Shown here piece after piece: positions 45,274 to 58,048 of a stretch of DNA of 64,000 bases. How positions within the stretch are numbered: the first letter of the stretch is position 1; every line of letters starts with the position of its first letter. Both the position numbers and the translations under genes were made by a program. The DNA lies in NCBI GenBank assembly GCA_023333565.1, contig JAJKFH010003358.1, positions 62,001 through 126,000 of the forward strand. The letters run 5' to 3'. Origin of the DNA: Puffinus mauretanicus. Lineage: Eukaryota > Chordata > Aves > Procellariiformes > Procellariidae. A model generated the notes under the pieces. That model made no database searches, was not told the origin of the DNA, and worked only from the letters and a program-made list of their open reading frames with translations.

Positions 45274-46490
45274 GATGCCATTCCAGGTGCAAATACCAAT
45301 AGAGATGGCATTGCAGGTGACATCCTATTGCAGATGGAGATACCACTGGAAATGCAGATGCCATTGCAGATACCACTAGAGATGCCATTGCAGTTGTGGG
45401 TGCCCTTGCAGATGCAGATGTCATTGCAGATGCAGATACCATTGCAGATGCAAATACCGTTGCAAAAACCTTTGCAGAGACTGTTGCAGAGGCGCAATGA
45501 AGTCATAGATTTAGACACCAAAGCCAATACTATTGCAGGTGCAGACACCGCTCCAGATGCAGATACTGCTGCAGGTGCAGATACCACTGTAGAAACCACT
45601 GCAGAGACCATTGCTGATACAAAGTCAGGTGCAGGTACAACAGGAGATGCAGATGGCACCGCAGACGCTCACTGCATTACAAATGCCTTTGCTGATGCAG
45701 AGGCCATTGCAGATATCGATAACATTACACATACCAAGGCAGATAAAAGTACCGTTACAAATGCCATTACCAATACCATTACAGATCCCGATACCACTAC
45801 AGATAGAGACAGCAGTAGTGTGAGAGAGTGTCACACACATACCGAGGCCAATAATGGTACAGATACCATTAGAGATATCATTGCAGGTAGAGGTGAAATT
45901 ACTCATGCATATACAGAAACCAAATACACGTACACATACAAAAACCATTGCAAGTACGTGTGCAGATGCAGACACCATTACCAATACAGATACAGTTACA
46001 GGTACAATTACAGATACAGATACCATTAGATACCATTAGAGACACAGACAGTGGTACCATCACAACTATAGGTCCAAGTACCAACACCCATACCGTCACA
46101 GAAACCGTTATAATTACATTCTCCCACTGAATTGGAGATACAATTGCAGATACAAGCACAAGATCTGTAAAGTTCCAGATACAATGACAGATAAAGATAC
46201 AATTAACCATACTTTTCCAGGTACAAGTGCAATCACAGGCACCATTACACGTACAATGGCAAAAACAAGTACAGATTCAGTTACACATGCAAGTACAGAT
46301 ACAAGTAACGTCCATTAGAGATACCATTAGAGAGGGAGGTACCATTACACATAAAGCTATTGATACAAATACAATTGTGGATGGAGATACAGATACCAGT
46401 ACAGATGCAGATACAAATGCCAGTATAGATGCAGATACAGGTACTATTACACGTACAGGTACTTGTATAGATACCATTACAGAACGGGGA
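45274..46490. repeat. 1.2 kb minisatellite with 12 bp units (GATACCATTGCA)
   Basis: Imperfect tandem units GATACCATTGCA and GATGCAGATACCATTGCA, drifting to GATACCATTACA and GATACAGATACC towards the right. Being a multiple of three, it opens long Met/Gln/Ile/Pro or Thr/Asp/Ala frames that are not genes. Confidence 0.93.
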
Positions 46491-46996
46491 ACACACAATC
46501 TGTTGGGTCGGGACAACCATCTTTTCTTCCTACCCTTGCCAGAAGTGCCCTTGAGGAAACAGCACATCTGAAATGCATCTACGTGATTTGAATTGTAGCT
46601 GTCTTCTACAGCAGAGCTAAGAAACCTTCCTCAGAAAATCACAGACTCATAAAATCCTATTGAGTCCACCAGATGATCTGCACTTGTCAGTGGGAAGGGC
46701 ACGAGACCAAAACTTCCACACTAGACCATGTCAAATGCTATCTCAGAGGAGAAAAACCTCAGTGCAGCTGGGCAGCAGTGCAGCAGACTCAGCGGGGCCG
46801 AGCTGTGGGAATGTTCACAAACCTCAGGCCATGTCTGATGAGCATCTGGAAAGAGTAAAGAAAGAAGCCCTGGCTTGTTTCCCAGAGTGTGTGCTGAAAC
46901 CTGAGGAAAGGTCACTGAACCTCTGGAAAAAGGTCAGCCTCCTTAGCTACGTTTATTAGTGTTAAAAGCAAGTAATTATAGGGTGTTCTAATGGCA
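46491..46996. other. Unique sequence, no gene recognised
   Basis: Short frames only. The inverted duplication starts near 46997. Confidence 0.45.
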
Positions 46997-47370
46997 AGGA
47001 TTAGAGAACCTTAACCCCAGGTGATGTTCCCAACTGCATCAGGAACTGAATGTAGTAGGTGCAGCCGGATCCATGAGTTTTTGGTCTTAGATGAAATTAA
47101 AACCCCTTCAGCATCCAACCTGTCTGCGCATCAGCACATTCCCTGCCATCCTCAGGCTCAGGTGCTTTTGGCTACAGCTGCCTCTGTGCTCACTGTCTGG
47201 CCACTGCTCTTTGGTGGATTTCTCTCTGCCTTTGAGTCCGAGGACAACTATGTGGGATCCTCTGGGCTGAGGGGAAGGGAAAAAAAAATCCAGATTTCTT
47301 CCTATATGTGAATGCTACTTAGGCTACATGCTGGCCAGACTTACATGGAGAGCTTGAAACTAGATTTAGT
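46997..47370 (+). repeat. Inverted duplication, left arm (unique part)
   Basis: AAGGATTAGAGAACCTTAAC onward is the reverse complement, with few changes, of 58130-58505. It leads straight into the GA-rich array, which also has a counterpart in the right arm. No protein is recognised. Confidence 0.9.
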
Positions 47371-48889
47371 GAGGGATGAGGAGGAGGAAAAGGAAGAACA
47401 GGAAGAACAGGGGGAGGGTAAGAAAAAAGGGGAAGAAGAACAGGAGAAGAATAAACAGGAAGAGGGGGAAGGGGAAGGAGGAGGAAAAGGAAGATTGGGA
47501 AGGGAAGGAAGAACAGGAGGAGGAAGAATAGGAGGAGTCAGAGAAAACTAGAAGAACAGGAGGAGGAGGGAAAGGAGGAGGATGAACATGAGGAATAAAA
47601 GGAGAAGGAGGTAGAGGATGAGAAAGAGGAGAAGAAAGAACAGGAGAAGGATAAGGAAGAGAGAAACAGGAAGTGGAGGAGGTACAAGAAAAGGAAGAAG
47701 AGGAAGAGGAAGAACATGCGGAGGAGGAAGAAGAAGGAAGAGAGGGAACAAGAGGAACAGGAGGAATGAGGAAGAGGACAAAAAAAAAGGAACAGGAGGA
47801 GGAGGAGGAGGAAGAGAATGAAGAAAATGAACAGCAAAAGGGGGAAAAGGCAGAAGAGCAGGAGGAGAAAGAATGAGAGGAGTAGAAGCAGGAAGAAAAG
47901 GAGTAACAAAAGAAACAAGGAAGCAGAGGAGGAGGAGGAGGAAAAGGAGCAAAAGGAGGAAAATGAAAAAGATGAACAGAAGGAGGAAGAGGAGGAGAAG
48001 GAGGAGGAGGAAGGAGATGGGGAACAGCAGGAGGGAAAAAAGGAGGAGAAAGAGGAGGAGGAAAAAGAAGAGCAGGTGTAAGTACAAGAGGAGGAAGACG
48101 AGAAAGAAGAGGAAGAAGGGGGAAGAAAATTAAGAGGAGGAAAATGACAAGGAGGAGGAAGAAGAAGAACAGGAAGAGGAAGAAGGAAGGAGGAGGAGCA
48201 GAAGGAGGGGTAGAAAGAGAAGGATAATGAAAAACAGGAAAAACAGGAGGAAGAACATGCAGAGGATAAACATGCAGAGGCAGAAGAGGAGGAGGAGGAG
48301 AAGGAGAAAGAAGGAGAACAAGGAAGAGGAATAGAAAGAAGAAGAGGAAGAAGATGGGCAGGAAGAACTGGAGGAAGCAGAAAAGGAGGAGAAAGAAGAA
48401 GAAGGAGGAGGAGAAAGAGCAGTAGGAAGAACAGGATGAAGAGCATTAGAAAAAACAAGAAGAGGAAGAACAAGAGCAGGAAGAGGAGTATGAGGAAGAA
48501 CATAAGGAGGAAGAGAAGAAAGGGCAAGAGGAGGAGGAGGAAGAAGAAGAACAGGAGGTAGAAGAGGAGGAAGAAAAGGAGGAAGACGATGTACAGGAGG
48601 AGGAGGAACAAAAGGAGGAGAAAGAAAAGCAGAAGGAGGAACAAGAAGAACAGGAGAAGAGGAAGGAGGAGGAGGATGAGGAAGAATAACACAAAGGAAG
48701 AGAAGGAAGATCAGGAGGAGGAGCAAGAATGAAAGAATGAGGAGGAAGAGGAAAAGGAGGAGGAGGAAGAACAGGAGTCGTCGATCAAGGAGAAAGGAGA
48801 ACAGGAGAAAGAAGAGAAGGATGAAGAACAGCAGCAGGAGGAAGAAAATAAAAAAAAACAGGAAAAGGAGCAGGAAGAGGAGGAGGAAA

Positions 48890-48920
<31 letters not shown>

Positions 48921-49205
48921 ACAGGAGTAAGAACAGGAAGTAGTAGAAGAAAAGGAGGGGGGGAGAAGGAACAACAGTAGGAAAAACAGGAGAAAGATGA
49001 ATAAAAGGAGGAAGAACAGGAGGAGCAAGAGGAGCAACAAGACAATAATAGGAGGACTAAGAGGAGGAAGAGCAGGAGGAGGACAAAGGATCAGAGGAGG
49101 AACAGGAGGAAAAAGAACAGGAGGAAGAGGAGGAAGAAAAAGGGGAAGGAAGAACAGGAAAAGCAGGAGGAAAAGGAGGAGGAGGAGGAGAAGGAGGAGG
49201 AGGAA
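47370..49205. repeat. 1.8 kb polypurine (GGA/GAA, GAACAGGA) array
   Basis: The plus strand is nearly all A and G for about 1.8 kb, with recurring GGAGGAAGAACAGGA units. The minus-strand frames (up to 384 codons of Leu/Phe/Ser) are composition artefacts. Strand asymmetry of this length can form triplex (H-) DNA. Confidence 0.93.
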
Positions 49206-52200
49206 ACACCTCCAAATTCACTCTAGATTGTCAGCACATCAAAATTAAGGAATGGCGCAACTGCCACATGCTTTTATCCATGGGAATTCACAAAATCCAA
49301 GTCTACTGATGAAGCCATTACTCACAGGAGTCGTTCCACGTCGCTGCCATCGCTACTTTTGGGAACAGAGGGGACAGCTCTGGATGACAGTGGCTGTCAG
49401 GACACACTCCAGAAAGAGAAGATCAGTGCAAGAAGATCCCTGTAATCACAAAGAAATAATTCTAGCTCAATGAAATGAGTACCAAAACCGAAATACACAG
49501 AACAGCATCTGTCATCAAAACCTTTTCAGTGGTAGTTTTAACTGCTGCAGAGCTGCAGGAGGACCCCAAAAGAAGTAATCACTAGCCCCACAACCAGGGT
49601 CAGAGCGGCTTCTGCTGCTGCCCCGAGGGTCGCCAGCCCCCAGTCAGCCCTGAGCCAGAGTGCAGGTATCTGAGCTGGGATGGGGTGGAAGAGCCTGGAA
49701 AAGAGTTCATGGAGAGGTGGCAATGGAAGGAGGTACGGTGTACGTGGCACCTGGGATTAACTGACACCCTCAGTTTCATATCTAGATCAGTACCGTACTT
49801 GCACATGGACTAACCCCAGTTCAGAGCAGAAATTGTTGTTACTAATCTGGGTGCCTGAGCGCTGTTCCTGCTCTCTCCTCCCCGGTGCGACCTGAGCGCA
49901 CGACTGCCCTGCCTGCTCCTGCCTTGGTGCTTTGGGACCTCGGGTGAAAAGAAAAGAGAGACTCATGTAGTTACGGGGTTTCTTGAGGTGCCTGGGTTTG
50001 CTTTGCTAATCGCTTCTGTAACGTTTCCTGGGCTATTCTCTGGATAAGCGCATACAAAGGCAAATGAGGCCATGAACCAAGTTTCCAATTCAGGGTTTCC
50101 TCTTACAATAAAGCGTGCTTCCATTTTCTCGTAGGTAACAGACTGAAAGGTAGAAGCTGAAGCAGCACGTGCCCCTTGTGAAAATAAGTAACAACAGATG
50201 GTTGTGTTCAGTTGATCCTTAATTGCTTCCTGTGTAGGAAAACTGTACATTAATTTAATCTTTGGTGTTTATGCAGGGCCTTGAAAATGTTACTGTGTAG
50301 ACACCGAGTATGTGGATGTCAGGTTTTCTGCATATTTGTGACTGATCTTTCTTGTTTCTTTTAATGAGGAAAATCTTGCTATTTACTCCCGAGGAAAGAA
50401 AGAAATGCAAAGACCCGATGAAGAATGAGCTGCCAATCAAGGTGGGAGTGTAGGTTAGTGCTGGTTTTAAATTTTCTCAACTGTGTTCTAGCCAAAAACC
50501 TTGTCTTAAACGATTGAAACGAGCTGAACCATTGGGTATTTTTCATCCCTGCACAATTCTGGACTTTAGCAGCCATAGTCACGGACTCTGGGCCTGTACT
50601 GTACTGAGGTCAAAGCAGGTACTCAGGAAAGAAAAGGGTGCTTTTCCAAAATACTTATGAGAGAAAAGGGAACAGCTGGCTGCAGACAGGTGCGAATATA
50701 AAGAAACGGGCAGTGTCGCATAGAATGAGGAACAGTGATGTGGGTACAGACGCAGGGTGCCAATTTTCATGGCCTTGAGCAGCACAGCAGGAATTTTCAG
50801 GCAGCACGGCCGGGTGCCGGCGGTGTGCGAACAGCTCCTCCCGAGCGTGGAGATGGTCAGGGGAGAGGACAGTGCTGTTCCTGTTGGTGTGTAGCAGGGG
50901 ACAGTTGGTGGAAGCTGCTCACAGGACATATAATTAAGAGCTGTCATCTTGGTTCTCAGTGGGAAATCACAAGAGGAAGGAAGCTGAGTCATGAAAGGCC
51001 ATATTAGCTGCAAGTGTGAAGTAGCTGAGCTGATCAGATTTCGAGTAAGAGATGATTTGGGCAATACCTGGTGAAGTCAGCATCTTGTACATGTTGTGCA
51101 GACTGTGTGACTTGACCACTGGCAAGGACAGGAGTGTGACAGGAGTGTTGGAGTGCCAAGGACTGGGGATGGAAGTGATCACAGACTCATTTCTCAGTTT
51201 TCTGCGGGCTGTCTGTATACCCCATGTGACTCGTCTTGCATTCGGAAAGAAGTGCCGCCCTTTTGGTGAAAAGAAAAAAATAAAGGTAGGGCTTTCCAAG
51301 CAATAAAATTTAATGAGCAGGTAGGTTACCTGTGGCAGAGCTAGGACTTGGAGCGAGATTACCATACTTAGTCTTACCACTCTAGAGTATTAAAAGCATT
51401 TCCTTGAAACACTTTCCCAACGTAACAAGACGTGAATTTCTGAAATAGCCGTTTTCCTAGGAGCTGCATCAGAGCTAAGCCAGGTGAGGGAGTCTTGCCT
51501 GCTGTCGGTCACGGAGGCTGATGACAAGTCACCAGCAGTTTTGGCAAAGACAGAACAAGATAGATACATATGCGCCTGTGTGCTGATTGTCTTCAGGTTT
51601 TGCAGGTTGTAGGTTTGGCAGGACTGATTGTGTCGTTAACGTGATGGTAATAGCAAAACCTGCTGTGTAGGACATTTTGGATTTTATATGATTTGCAAGA
51701 GTACTTGAACAGTTTAATGTTATGTTGAAGTACAGGTGAAGAGAAAGAAGACAGGGATGGCAAAGATACTCAAAAGCATTATAACCTTTGACAGCGGAAA
51801 CATGTCATTTACAGTTTATATGAACAGTTTTCCTTCAATGTACTGTTCTTTTCAAAGATTTACAGAGGACATTTTGCTATTCCTGTATCAGAACTCAGTG
51901 TTTTTTAGTTAAAGCTCTCCACTGTGATTTAAAAAAAAAAAAAAGACCAATGTGTCCTGGAAAGAAGAGTAATTACACAGACTCGATAGTCTTACTCTTG
52001 TAGTTTTCAGTTCTCCTTAAGCAGCAGGTGTGTGTTTTTTCACTTGTGCTGGGCAGTGATTAAAAAAAAAAGAAAAGAAAAAACCTTAAAACTTCTTCTG
52101 AAATTAGGGGTGGGTGAGACACATCCCCTTTTCTGCCTCTTCCACTATCCTGCTTTCTCTTAAATTTGTTTGTATCATTATTCTAAACTTTCACTACAGC

Positions 52201-53394
52201 CAAGACAACATAACGTACTGTTTTCGGGCCGGTCATCTCCTGTCAGGCAGAGATCTCCATGTAGACGTGCTCGGTCACAGAGGCCTGACTGCAAAAGGAC
52301 TAACGGGGTGGGTGTGTGGTTAGTGATGGTTCCCCCTTATCAACAGTGCTGTCAGTCACGTCAGGGAATAATGCTTTGGAGGGGTTTCAGATGGGTGGTA
52401 ATTACAGAAGAATAGTATGGTTATTACTGCAGTAGTCTGAAGGTATGAGGGAAGCAAAGATTTGGGGAGCAGAGGATACTTTTTATTAACGGTTAGATTT
52501 TTTACAACACAGTTTGTGGGTCACTGACGAGATGATCATGGAGATGGTGGCTGAGATTCTGTAATGGAAATTCTGTTGTTCTGCAACTGAAACCCAAATC
52601 GCCCTCTAAAAGCCTTAGACTACTTAATCTGGAAGTATACTGTTTCTTTTCTTAAAACTGAAGATAATTCAGTTGATGAAGAGCCTGTTTGGAAGTTTTA
52701 GTAGTTTGAGGGCAGAGGCCAGCTGGGGGCTGGGGCCCTTGGGGGAGGAGGCTGTTTCTGCTCCATGCCCTTGGCCTGGCGCTCACAGCTGGGAATGGGC
52801 TTTCCAAAATCCTGCTGGAAGGAGCCAGATGTGGGACCTGTGGCCAAGCTGGGAGACAGGGAGAACCCCTGGACTAGCCTCAGGACCTGTGGCAAACCTG
52901 CCTTCAAATCAGCTCTTCCCAGCAGAACATTGCCCAGGAGTCACTTTGAGTGTTGCTGTTCTCCTTCAGGAAGCATGGTACGTGCCAAGCACACCCAGAG
53001 CTGTTCCTGTGCTGGGAGAAGACTTCACATGCTGCTGAGGCTGAGGGTGACAGTTCCCACCAGCTGTCCAGCTCAGGAAGATGCAGGTAAGATGCCACAG
53101 AGGGGGCACTGACTGGTTGTCACTTGTCTTGCAGGAACAGGATTGAACAGCAGAAGGGAGGCAGGACGAGAGGACCCATGAGGTCACAAAGCACATCAGA
53201 CAGCTGGGACGGTCACGATGAGAGCAGAGGGAGAAGGAGGTGCAGGGGACCCGGCTGGGACAATGCTTCCGAGGTAACATCTGCCACACCAACACAGAGA
53301 CAGACAGGGGCATTGGGAGGTGGTGGCGTGGGTGAGAAAGGTGCCTGGGGGAGAGGGGAGCACGGGGAGATGGTGGAAAAGCCGGGGTGTTGGC
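49206..53394. other. Unique sequence, no gene recognised
   Basis: I found no exon I could assign. A minus frame at 49963-50250 (95 codons) is open but matches nothing I recognise. There are A-runs near 51930-51945 and 52064-52083. Confidence 0.4.
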
Positions 53395-54911
53395 AGTGAG
53401 GACACTCCTGCTGTGCAGGTGCTTGTGATGTCACTTGTAGCTGAGTGGGTGTTAGGGCAGGAGGAGGACTGGGCTTTTACAGATGCTTCTGATGTCACTG
53501 GTAGCTAAGTAACTGACTGGGTATGAGGGGACACCTGGCTTATCAGGAGCTTGTCATGTCAATGGTGGGTCTGTAGCTCTTAGGGCAGGAGTATGCACCT
53601 GGCTTGTACAGGTGCTTCTGACACCACTGGTGGCTGAGTAGGTGTTAGGTCAGGAGCAGGCTCCTGGCTTGTGTAGCTGCCTGTGACGTCATAAGTCCCT
53701 GAATACATTACAGGGCAGGAGCTGTCCCCTGCTTTGTCCTGCTGCTTGTGATGTCACATGATCCGAAGTGGGTGACAGGGCAGGAGCAGGACCTGGCTTG
53801 TGCTGCCGCTTATGTTGTAACTGATGGCTGAGTAGCTGATAGGCCAGAAGCATGCACCTGGCTTGTGCACTTGGTTGTGATGTCACTGGTGGCTCTGTAG
53901 CAGTTACAGCAGGAGCATGCAGCTGGCTTGTGCAGGTGCTTGTGATGTCATAGGTGGCTGAGTAGGTAATAGGGCAGGAGCATGCAGCTGGCTTGTGCAG
54001 GTGCTTGTGATATGTGCTTGTGATATGTCATATGTGCTTGAGTACACGATAGGTTAGGAACAGGCCCCTGGCTTGTGCTGGTACTTGTTGTCATAGGTGC
54101 ATGAGTAGGTGATAGGGTAGAAGGAGGCACTTGGCTTGTTCGTGTGCTCGCGAGGTCACATGTGCCTTTATAAGGGATAGGGCTGGAGCAGGTCCCTGGC
54201 TTGTGCAGCTGCTTGTGGTGTCACATGATCCCACACAGGGTGTAGGGCCAGAGGTGGCCCCTGGCACGTGCATCTCCTTGTGATGACACTGGTGGCATGG
54301 TAGCTGGTAGGGCAAGAGCATGCAGCCTTGTGCAGGTGCGTGTGGTGTCACTTGTAGCTGCGTAGGTGATAGGGCAGGAGCAGGAACGTTCCTTGTGCAG
54401 CTCATTGTGATGTCAGAGGTGTCTGAGTAGTTGACAGAGTAGGAGAAGGCACCTGGCTCGTACAGCTACTTCTGATGCCACTGGTGACTGTTTAGGTGGT
54501 ATGGCAGAAGCAGGCCCCTGGCTTGCGAAGGTGCTTTTGAGGTAACTGTTGTCTGAGTATCTGATTGGGAATGAAAGGACACCTGACTTGTGGACGTGTT
54601 TGTGTTGTCATATTTATCTGCATATGTGATAGGGCAGGAGGAGGCAGCTGGCTTGGGCAGGTGCTTGTGATGTCACAGGTGGCTGAGTAGTGGTGGGGCA
54701 GGAGCAGGACCTGGCTTGTACAGCTGCTTCTGCTGTCACTGGTGTGTAAGCAGCTGTTTGGGTATGAATGAACACCTGGCTTGTGCAGGTGCTTGTGATG
54801 TTAGTGGTGGCGCTGCAGCTCTTGGGGCAGGAGCATGCAGCTGGCTTCTCCAGCTTCTTGTGATGTCACATGTGCCTGAGTAGGTGAGAGGGCAGAAGCA
54901 GGCACCTGGCT
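53395..54911. repeat. 1.5 kb minisatellite with 65 bp units containing TGATGTCA
   Basis: About 23 imperfect copies of a 65 bp unit: CTGGCTTGTGCAGGTGCTTG, TGATGTCACTGGTGGCTGAG, TAGGTGATAGGGCAGGAGCA, then TGCAC. Most units keep TGATGTCA, one base from the cAMP-response element. An LTR is inserted at or beside the right end. Confidence 0.92.
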
Positions 54912-55452
54912 TGTTGTTTCAGGAATTAGGCAGCCACCACCATGGTCTCATGGTAGGAATTATGCGGGTGCCACCTCAACAGGGCTCGGCCCTAGGTTCC
55001 TGCTCGCAGAAGACAAGTCGCCAATCCGCTGAGTAAATAAGTGTTTTATTTATCTGACATGCAGAGCAGCTCGAGCTGGGTGTCTCCAAGGAGGACCCCT
55101 ACTGCAGATCGCAGACCCCAATTAGCCTTACAGAGAGATTTCCTGGAACGTACCACCCCTCACCCAATCCCCAAGTCCAATCACTTAATTCTGGTTGGTG
55201 GTCTCTTGATTTCATACTGGTGTTCCTGGTCACTGGGCTGGCCTTCTTCTGAAGTTACCTCATTCTCTTGGAATTGTTTCCTTGGTCCTTTTCTTCTTCA
55301 TTCTGCTTGCATCTGCCAGTTTCAGCTAGTTTTGTGTTTGCAGCATTAGCTTTATCAAAAAGTTCACTGTCAGTCAACTCTTGTGGCCTAAGGCTTCAAC
55401 TCCTTTAGCTTCTAGTGCTAAGCAAGGCTATTAATCCTAACAATTCCCAACA
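54912..55452 (-). mobile_element. Solo LTR, fourth family
   Basis: On the minus strand it runs TGTTGGGAATTGTTAGG to CCTGAAACAACA, 541 bp, with an AATAAA signal near 55038. No viral genes adjoin it and no clear target duplication is seen. Confidence 0.7.
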
Positions 55453-55619
55453 CAGGTAACTGCAAGCTCTACTGGAGCAACTCTGAGAGACCGGGCAACA
55501 TCCGGGAGCATCTTCTTGGAGGTTGTTGGGAAATTCCTTTGCCAATAGAAATGGCAGCAGGTGTCAAAATTTAGAGCAACTGAACCTTTCGCTACTTATC
55601 ATGTTCAGGGCTTCATCAC

Positions 55620-55968
55620 ATGTAACAGTAACTTGGAAAGACAAACGCCTTCCTCCCCCGCCACCCCCCGCCTTGCTCCTTCTTTCCCCAACTTCTATTG
55701 CTGAGCGTGATGTCATATGGTGTGGGATATCCCCTTGGTCAGTTGGGATCAGCTGTCCCGGCTGTGTCCCCTCCCAACATCTTGTGTACTCCCAGTCTAC
55801 TCGCTGGCGGGGCTGTGTGAGAAGCAGAAAAGGCCTTGACACTGTGCACGCACTGTTCAGCCATGGCTAAAACATCGGTGCGTTACCGACACTGTTTTGG
55901 TCACAAATCCAAACCATACAAGCTACGATGAAGAAAGTTAACTCTATCCCATCCACAACCAGTACACC
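55620..55968 (-). mobile_element. ERVL-like LTR, 5' two-thirds
   Basis: Reverse copy of the 57459-58043 subtype (shares AAGACAAACGCC and ATGTCATATGGTGTGGGATA). The 3' end of the LTR is missing. Confidence 0.8.
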
Positions 55969-56217
55969 TGCTCCGCTCTGTCACCAACTCCACACTCAAT
56001 GAGGTCCCCATCTCTGTGCTTGGTGCCACCCCTGACACATGCTTGCAATGTCCCAAACCCCAGACTTTTAAAGGTCCCCACGCCCTTGCTCGGCACATCC
56101 TAGTCCCCACTTAGTGCTGCCCACATCCTCCTGCCATTGGCCTCGTTCCTGTGCTCGCCACTTCAGGCATGCCTGTGATCGACAAGGTCCCTCTCAACAC
56201 ATGTAAGGCCGCCTTTC
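55969..56217. other. Spacer, nothing recognised
   Basis: No gene or repeat recognised. Confidence 0.4.
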
Positions 56218-56318
56218 ATCCCAGAATGGCTGAGGTTGGAGGGCACCTCTGGAGACCACCTAGTCCAAGCGCCTGCTCAAGCAGGAGCAGGCTGCCCAGG
56301 CCCTGATCCAGCCGCATG
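56218..56318 (-). mobile_element. CR1 LINE 3' fragment
   Basis: AGAATGGCTGAGGTTGGAGG and ACCACCTAGTCCAAGCGCCT are the reverse of the CR1 3' untranslated end. About 100 bp remain. Confidence 0.75.
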
Positions 56319-56590
56319 TTTCTGCATTTGGCAGCTGTTTCTGGACTTGGGGGGGCTGTTGGCAGGTTTAAGGTGTGCCCCTAGGCTCGGGGTGTTTGTG
56401 GGCCTGGTACTTTCTGCCAATTTTGGGTGAAACTTGAGGGTTTGGGGGTGTTGCTGTGTCAGGTGCGTGCTGCCAGGTTTGGGAGGGGTGCTGCCAGGTG
56501 TGGGGTGCATCTGGATTTAGGGTTTGTTCCTGGATTTGGGCAATGCTACCAGGTCTTAGGGTTATTTCTGGTTTGGGGATGCCACTGCTG
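56319..56590. repeat. GT-rich degenerate repeat
   Basis: Loose repeats of GGGGTGCTGCCAGGTTTGG-like sequence of about 20-30 bp. No gene. Confidence 0.5.
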
Positions 56591-57200
56591 TTGAAAGCAG
56601 CATCTGCTCCAGTGGAAACAAGCCCTGTCCCTGCAGCAGTGCCAGTAGCGCATCTCGTAAGGTGCTGGGCACCGGTGTGGTCATGCTGCGCTCTGTGGCT
56701 GGTTGTTTCAGCAGCTCAGGTACCCGGCTGGCCACCCTTGAGAAGAGCTGTGCTGCCACCCTCAGATGTTGTTAACTTGCCCTGTTTGAGGTGAAATCGT
56801 GTCTCTCACATTTAGAGTACTTTAGGATAGTGCACACTGTGCTGTCTGCTCTGCCTGGTAGTAAATGATGTGTTTCTGTTTGTAGTTTCATGGCCTTATT
56901 CCTTCTTTTGAATCTCTGATGCAGATCACTCAGGGCCATTGATCGAGGCTGATTTTTGCATTGTGCCTGCTGTTTTGCTTGGCAGCGCTGCAGGAGGGGA
57001 GCTGGGCAGCGCTGCTCCACTGCTGGCTGCTGGAGTAGCCGTGGAGGAAAGAGGCTTTAAGAAATCACTTCCCAAGGCCAGCTGAAGCTCAGGAGGTTTT
57101 CTGCCAGTGGAGTTGCTGTGGCACTTAGATCACTTGGCAAAATCTCTAACTTTTCTTGGGTTCACCTTAGTTTCTGCTCTGTATGTTATTGTTGGCAAGC
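56591..57200. other. Unique sequence, no gene recognised
   Basis: No exon recognised. Confidence 0.4.
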
Positions 57201-57453
57201 TTTTTTTTCTTCTTTTCCTCTGCCTCCTGTTCCTCCTCTTCCTTACCCTCCTCCTGTTCTTTCTTCTCCTCCTTCTCATCCTCTACCTCCTTCGCCTTTT
57301 CTTCCTCATGTTCATCCTCCTCCTTTTCCTCCTCCTCCTGTTATTCCTCCTCATTTTGTTATTCCTCCTCCTATTCTTCTAGTTCTTTCTCCTACTTCTC
57401 CTGTTCTTCTTCCTCTTCCATTTCCTTCTCTTGTTCTTCCTTATGCTGTTCTT
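57201..57453. repeat. Inverted duplication, right arm, polypyrimidine part 1
   Basis: TC-rich sequence (CCTCCTGTTCTTTCTTCTCC type) that is the complement of the GA array at 47370-49205. It is interrupted by the LTR at 57459 and resumes at 58049. Confidence 0.85.
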
Positions 57454-57458
57454 CCCGT

Positions 57459-58043
57459 TGTCCCTGTTTCAGCTGGGACAGAGTTAATTTTCTTCCTAGT
57501 AGCCGGTATAGTGCTGTGTTTTGGATTTAGTATGAGAATAATGTTGGTAACACACTGATGTTCTGAGCAGTGCTTACACAGAATCAAGGCCTTTTCTGCT
57601 TCTCACCCCACCCCACCAGCGAGTAGGCTGGGGGTGCACAAGAAGCTGGGAGGGGACGCAGCTAGGACAGCTGACCCCAACTGACCAAAGGGATATTCCA
57701 CACCATATGACGTCATGCTCAGCATATAAAGCTGGGGGAAGAAGAAGGAAGCAGGGGGACGTTCAGAGTGATGGCGTTTGTCTTCCCAAGTAACCTTTAC
57801 ACATGATGGAGCCCTGCTTTCCTGGCGATGGCTGAACACCTGCCTGCCGATGAGAAGGAGTGAATGAATTCCTTGATTTGCTTTGCTTGCGTGCGCGGCT
57901 TTTGCTTTACTTATTAAACTGCCTTTATTTCAACCACAAGTGTTCTCACTTTTACTTTTCTGATTCTCTCCCCCACCCCACCGGGGGGGAGTGAGCGAGC
58001 GGCTGTGTGGTGCTTAGTTGCTGGCTGGGGTTAAACCACGACA
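57459..58043 (+). mobile_element. ERVL-like solo LTR with exact target duplication, inserted in the TC tract
   Basis: 585 bp from TGTCCCTGTTTCAGC to GGTTAAACCACGACA, with a GCATATAAAGC promoter element near 57722. CCCGT flanks both ends (57454-57458 and 58044-58048). Its internal part differs from the 38680 copy, defining a second subtype. Confidence 0.93.
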
Positions 58044-58048
58044 CCCGT

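Noticed and set aside
45328..46029. 233-codon frame with repeats of Thr/Asp/Ala
   Set aside because: A 12 bp minisatellite keeps frame by arithmetic. There is no start context, domain or splice support.
47538..48692. 384-codon minus-strand frame resembling a membrane protein
   Set aside because: It is the complement of a polypurine repeat. Its Phe/Leu/Ser content is forced by base composition.
49963..50250. 95-codon minus-strand frame in unique sequence
   Set aside because: It matches no family I recognise and lacks supporting exons. It may be chance.
53395..54911. Regular repeats that might suggest a CRISPR-like array
   Set aside because: The units are contiguous 65 bp tandem copies without unique spacers, in animal DNA.
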